A DNA stretch of 29,637 nucleotides from CALCTE01 sp045627885 (lineage in GTDB: Bacteria > Bacillota > Clostridia > Oscillospirales > CAG-272), in assembly GCA_045627885.1 (NCBI GenBank), contig JAZQOM010000020.1, positions 1 through 29,637 on the forward strand, in the 5' to 3' direction. The position numbers were made by a program, and so were the translations under genes. Below, in pieces: positions 28,803 through 29,637 of the stretch. The notes beneath the pieces are model-generated. The model was not told the DNA's origin. It ran no database searches and saw only the letters and a list, made by a program, of their open reading frames with translations. Position 1 is the first letter of the stretch. Each line of letters begins with the position of its first letter.

Positions 28803-29637
28803 TTAACATTTGATTAAAATAGCTTGAATTTTTCTGCAAAATGACTGACTTATCAATATATCAGGCGGATAAAGAAGAAATATAAACAAAAATCGACAAC
28901 CTTCTTGCAAAGATTGTCGATTTATTGGCAGAGCAAGCGCCTTTAAATCCGAACATAAACCTGATTCTTCGATTTCTGCAAAGGGTACGGTTTTTGAACC
29001 CTCTTTATAGTTGAAATAGATAATCATTTTATCGTCATACAGATAAATTGAATTTACAAAACTATCAATGAGCCGACGACGGTGGTCTAAACGCTTGACA
29101 TTGTATTTGCGGAAACGGTGAAACCAAAAGATGATTTGGTCTCTCGTTAGTGTCGGCTTTGCCATTTCCTCTTTGATAATTTGTATCGACAATTCATTTT
29201 TCTGTTTTTCCAATTCTTCAAGCCGTTCTTTCGTTGACGGAGTGATAATGCCTTGCTGAATGGCATTTACCAAATTATCAATGCCTTTTTGCGTTTCGGC
29301 ATACTGTTTTCGTAAAAGCGGTAACACCGTATTCTCGGCACCTTGTATTTCCATAACCATATCGGCTAATCTTTCAATCAAAGCATCATCAAGCAAAACT
29401 TTCTGTATCTGTTCAATAACAAGATTTTCGATCCAATCCTTTTTGACTGTTTTCTTATCGCAACCGCTGTGCTTTTTAACACCGGCACATTTGTAATATC
29501 GGTAAACGGCGGTTGTTTTGCTTGTGCCGCTTTCTCCGACCATAAAGCAGTTACATTTCCCACAGTACAATTTTGTTGTCAGTAAATATTCGTCTTCGGC
29601 TTTATGTTTTGCCGGAGCTTTTTTATTTGCCGCCATT
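28803..29637 (-). CDS. Large serine recombinase, C-terminal part (runs off the window)
   Basis: Only the 3' portion is in the window (about 278 residues); the resolvase catalytic domain would lie beyond 29637. Visible: a recombinase zinc-beta-ribbon (YLLTTKLYCGKCNCFMVG with Cys25/Cys28 and YYKCAGVKKHSGC with Cys50/Cys59, window numbering), a charged coiled-coil region (about 105-175, RKQYAETQKGIDN ... LEKQKNELSIQI), and a conserved end RRLIDSFVNSIYLYDDKMIIYFNYKEG. Such proteins integrate and excise clostridial mobile elements and usually sit at one end of them. The final 39 residues, after LKALALPI, run through a terminator-like hairpin and look unrelated to the fold. The reading frame is open at the right edge. 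Confidence 0.9.
   Translation of the reverse strand, partial: MAANKKAPAKHKAEDEYLLTTKLYCGKCNCFMVGESGTSKTTAVYRYYKCAGVKKHSGCDKKTVKKDWIENLVIEQIQKVLLDDALIERLADMVMEIQGAENTVLPLLRKQYAETQKGIDNLVNAIQQGIITPSTKERLEELEKQKNELSIQIIKEEMAKPTLTRDQIIFWFHRFRKYNVKRLDHRRRLIDSFVNSIYLYDDKMIIYFNYKEGSKTVPFAEIEESGLCSDLKALALPINRQSLQEGCRFLFIFLLYPPDILISQSFCRKIQAILIKC
28886..28923 (-). terminator. Terminator-like hairpin inside the recombinase 3' end
   Basis: A 10-bp stem AAATCGACAA/TTGTCGATTT (28914-28923 with 28890-28899) with a 14-base loop, followed on the minus strand by a T run. It lies within the open frame, about 85 bp before the stop codon. It shares the CGACAA/TTGTCG core with the hairpin after tRNA-Arg at the other end of the window. 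Confidence 0.65.

Noticed and set aside
1..29637. CRISPR array or prophage
   Set aside because: No regularly spaced direct repeats and no phage structural genes were seen; only the serine recombinase at the right edge is a mobile-element gene.

Overview
The window looks like a low-to-mid GC, Gram-positive anaerobe of the gut Clostridia (Oscillospirales or a neighbouring order). The evidence is consistent sigma-A style promoters, strong GGAGG ribosome sites, T-box leaders, a PASTA-domain Ser/Thr kinase with its PP2C phosphatase, PPi-type phosphofructokinase, a dockerin, a CD1247-type zinc-ribbon protein and a large serine recombinase. Species cannot be named from the sequence alone.

Layout. 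1-300: untranslated DNA and tRNA-Arg(CCG) on the minus strand. 295-1947: glnS (-). 2042-3791: Trp-type T-box leader and a stand-alone TrpB2-type tryptophan synthase beta chain (+), ending in a long bidirectional terminator. 3794-6344 (-): three-gene overlapping operon of PPi-phosphofructokinase, a small conserved hypothetical protein and a lipoprotein nuclease. 6491-7429 (+): class II fructose-bisphosphate aldolase, divergent from the phosphofructokinase. 7490-9757 (-): DUF1538 double-unit membrane protein followed by two PII-like proteins. 9900-11669 (-): recA-recX with a LexA-like operator. 11857-13576 (+): efp, a CD1247-like protein, mntP. 13750-17755 (+): M20 dipeptidase, Na/Pi cotransporter with PhoU domain, rsgA. 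17933-20887 (+): PP2C phosphatase, PASTA kinase, stand-alone dockerin protein. 21082-22125 (+): S66 LD-carboxypeptidase behind a structured leader with an attenuator-like hairpin, followed by a cluster of four hairpins. 22431-27342 (-): Tyr-type T-box leader, AMP-forming acyl-CoA ligase, iorA, iorB and a small membrane protein. 27378-28730 (-): Cthe_2159-type carbohydrate-binding lipoprotein. 28803-end (-): C-terminal part of a large serine recombinase, marking a mobile-element edge.

The most interesting theme is aromatic amino acid salvage. Two loci carry T-box leaders whose specifier codons I read as UGG (Trp) and UAC (Tyr). The first controls a TrpB2 without TrpA, which suits making tryptophan from indole and serine. 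The second controls an acyl-CoA ligase plus indolepyruvate:ferredoxin oxidoreductase, usually annotated as catabolic. T-box control means induction when charged tRNA runs low, so the operon is better explained as biosynthetic: arylacetate to arylacetyl-CoA, then reductive carboxylation to the arylpyruvate, the amino acid precursor. The membrane protein at the end of this operon has no assigned role and could be part of that route.

Other points worth a look are the DUF1538/PII-like cassette, the dockerin joined to a cell-wall-sensing kinase operon, the leader of the S66 peptidase gene and the hairpin cluster after it.
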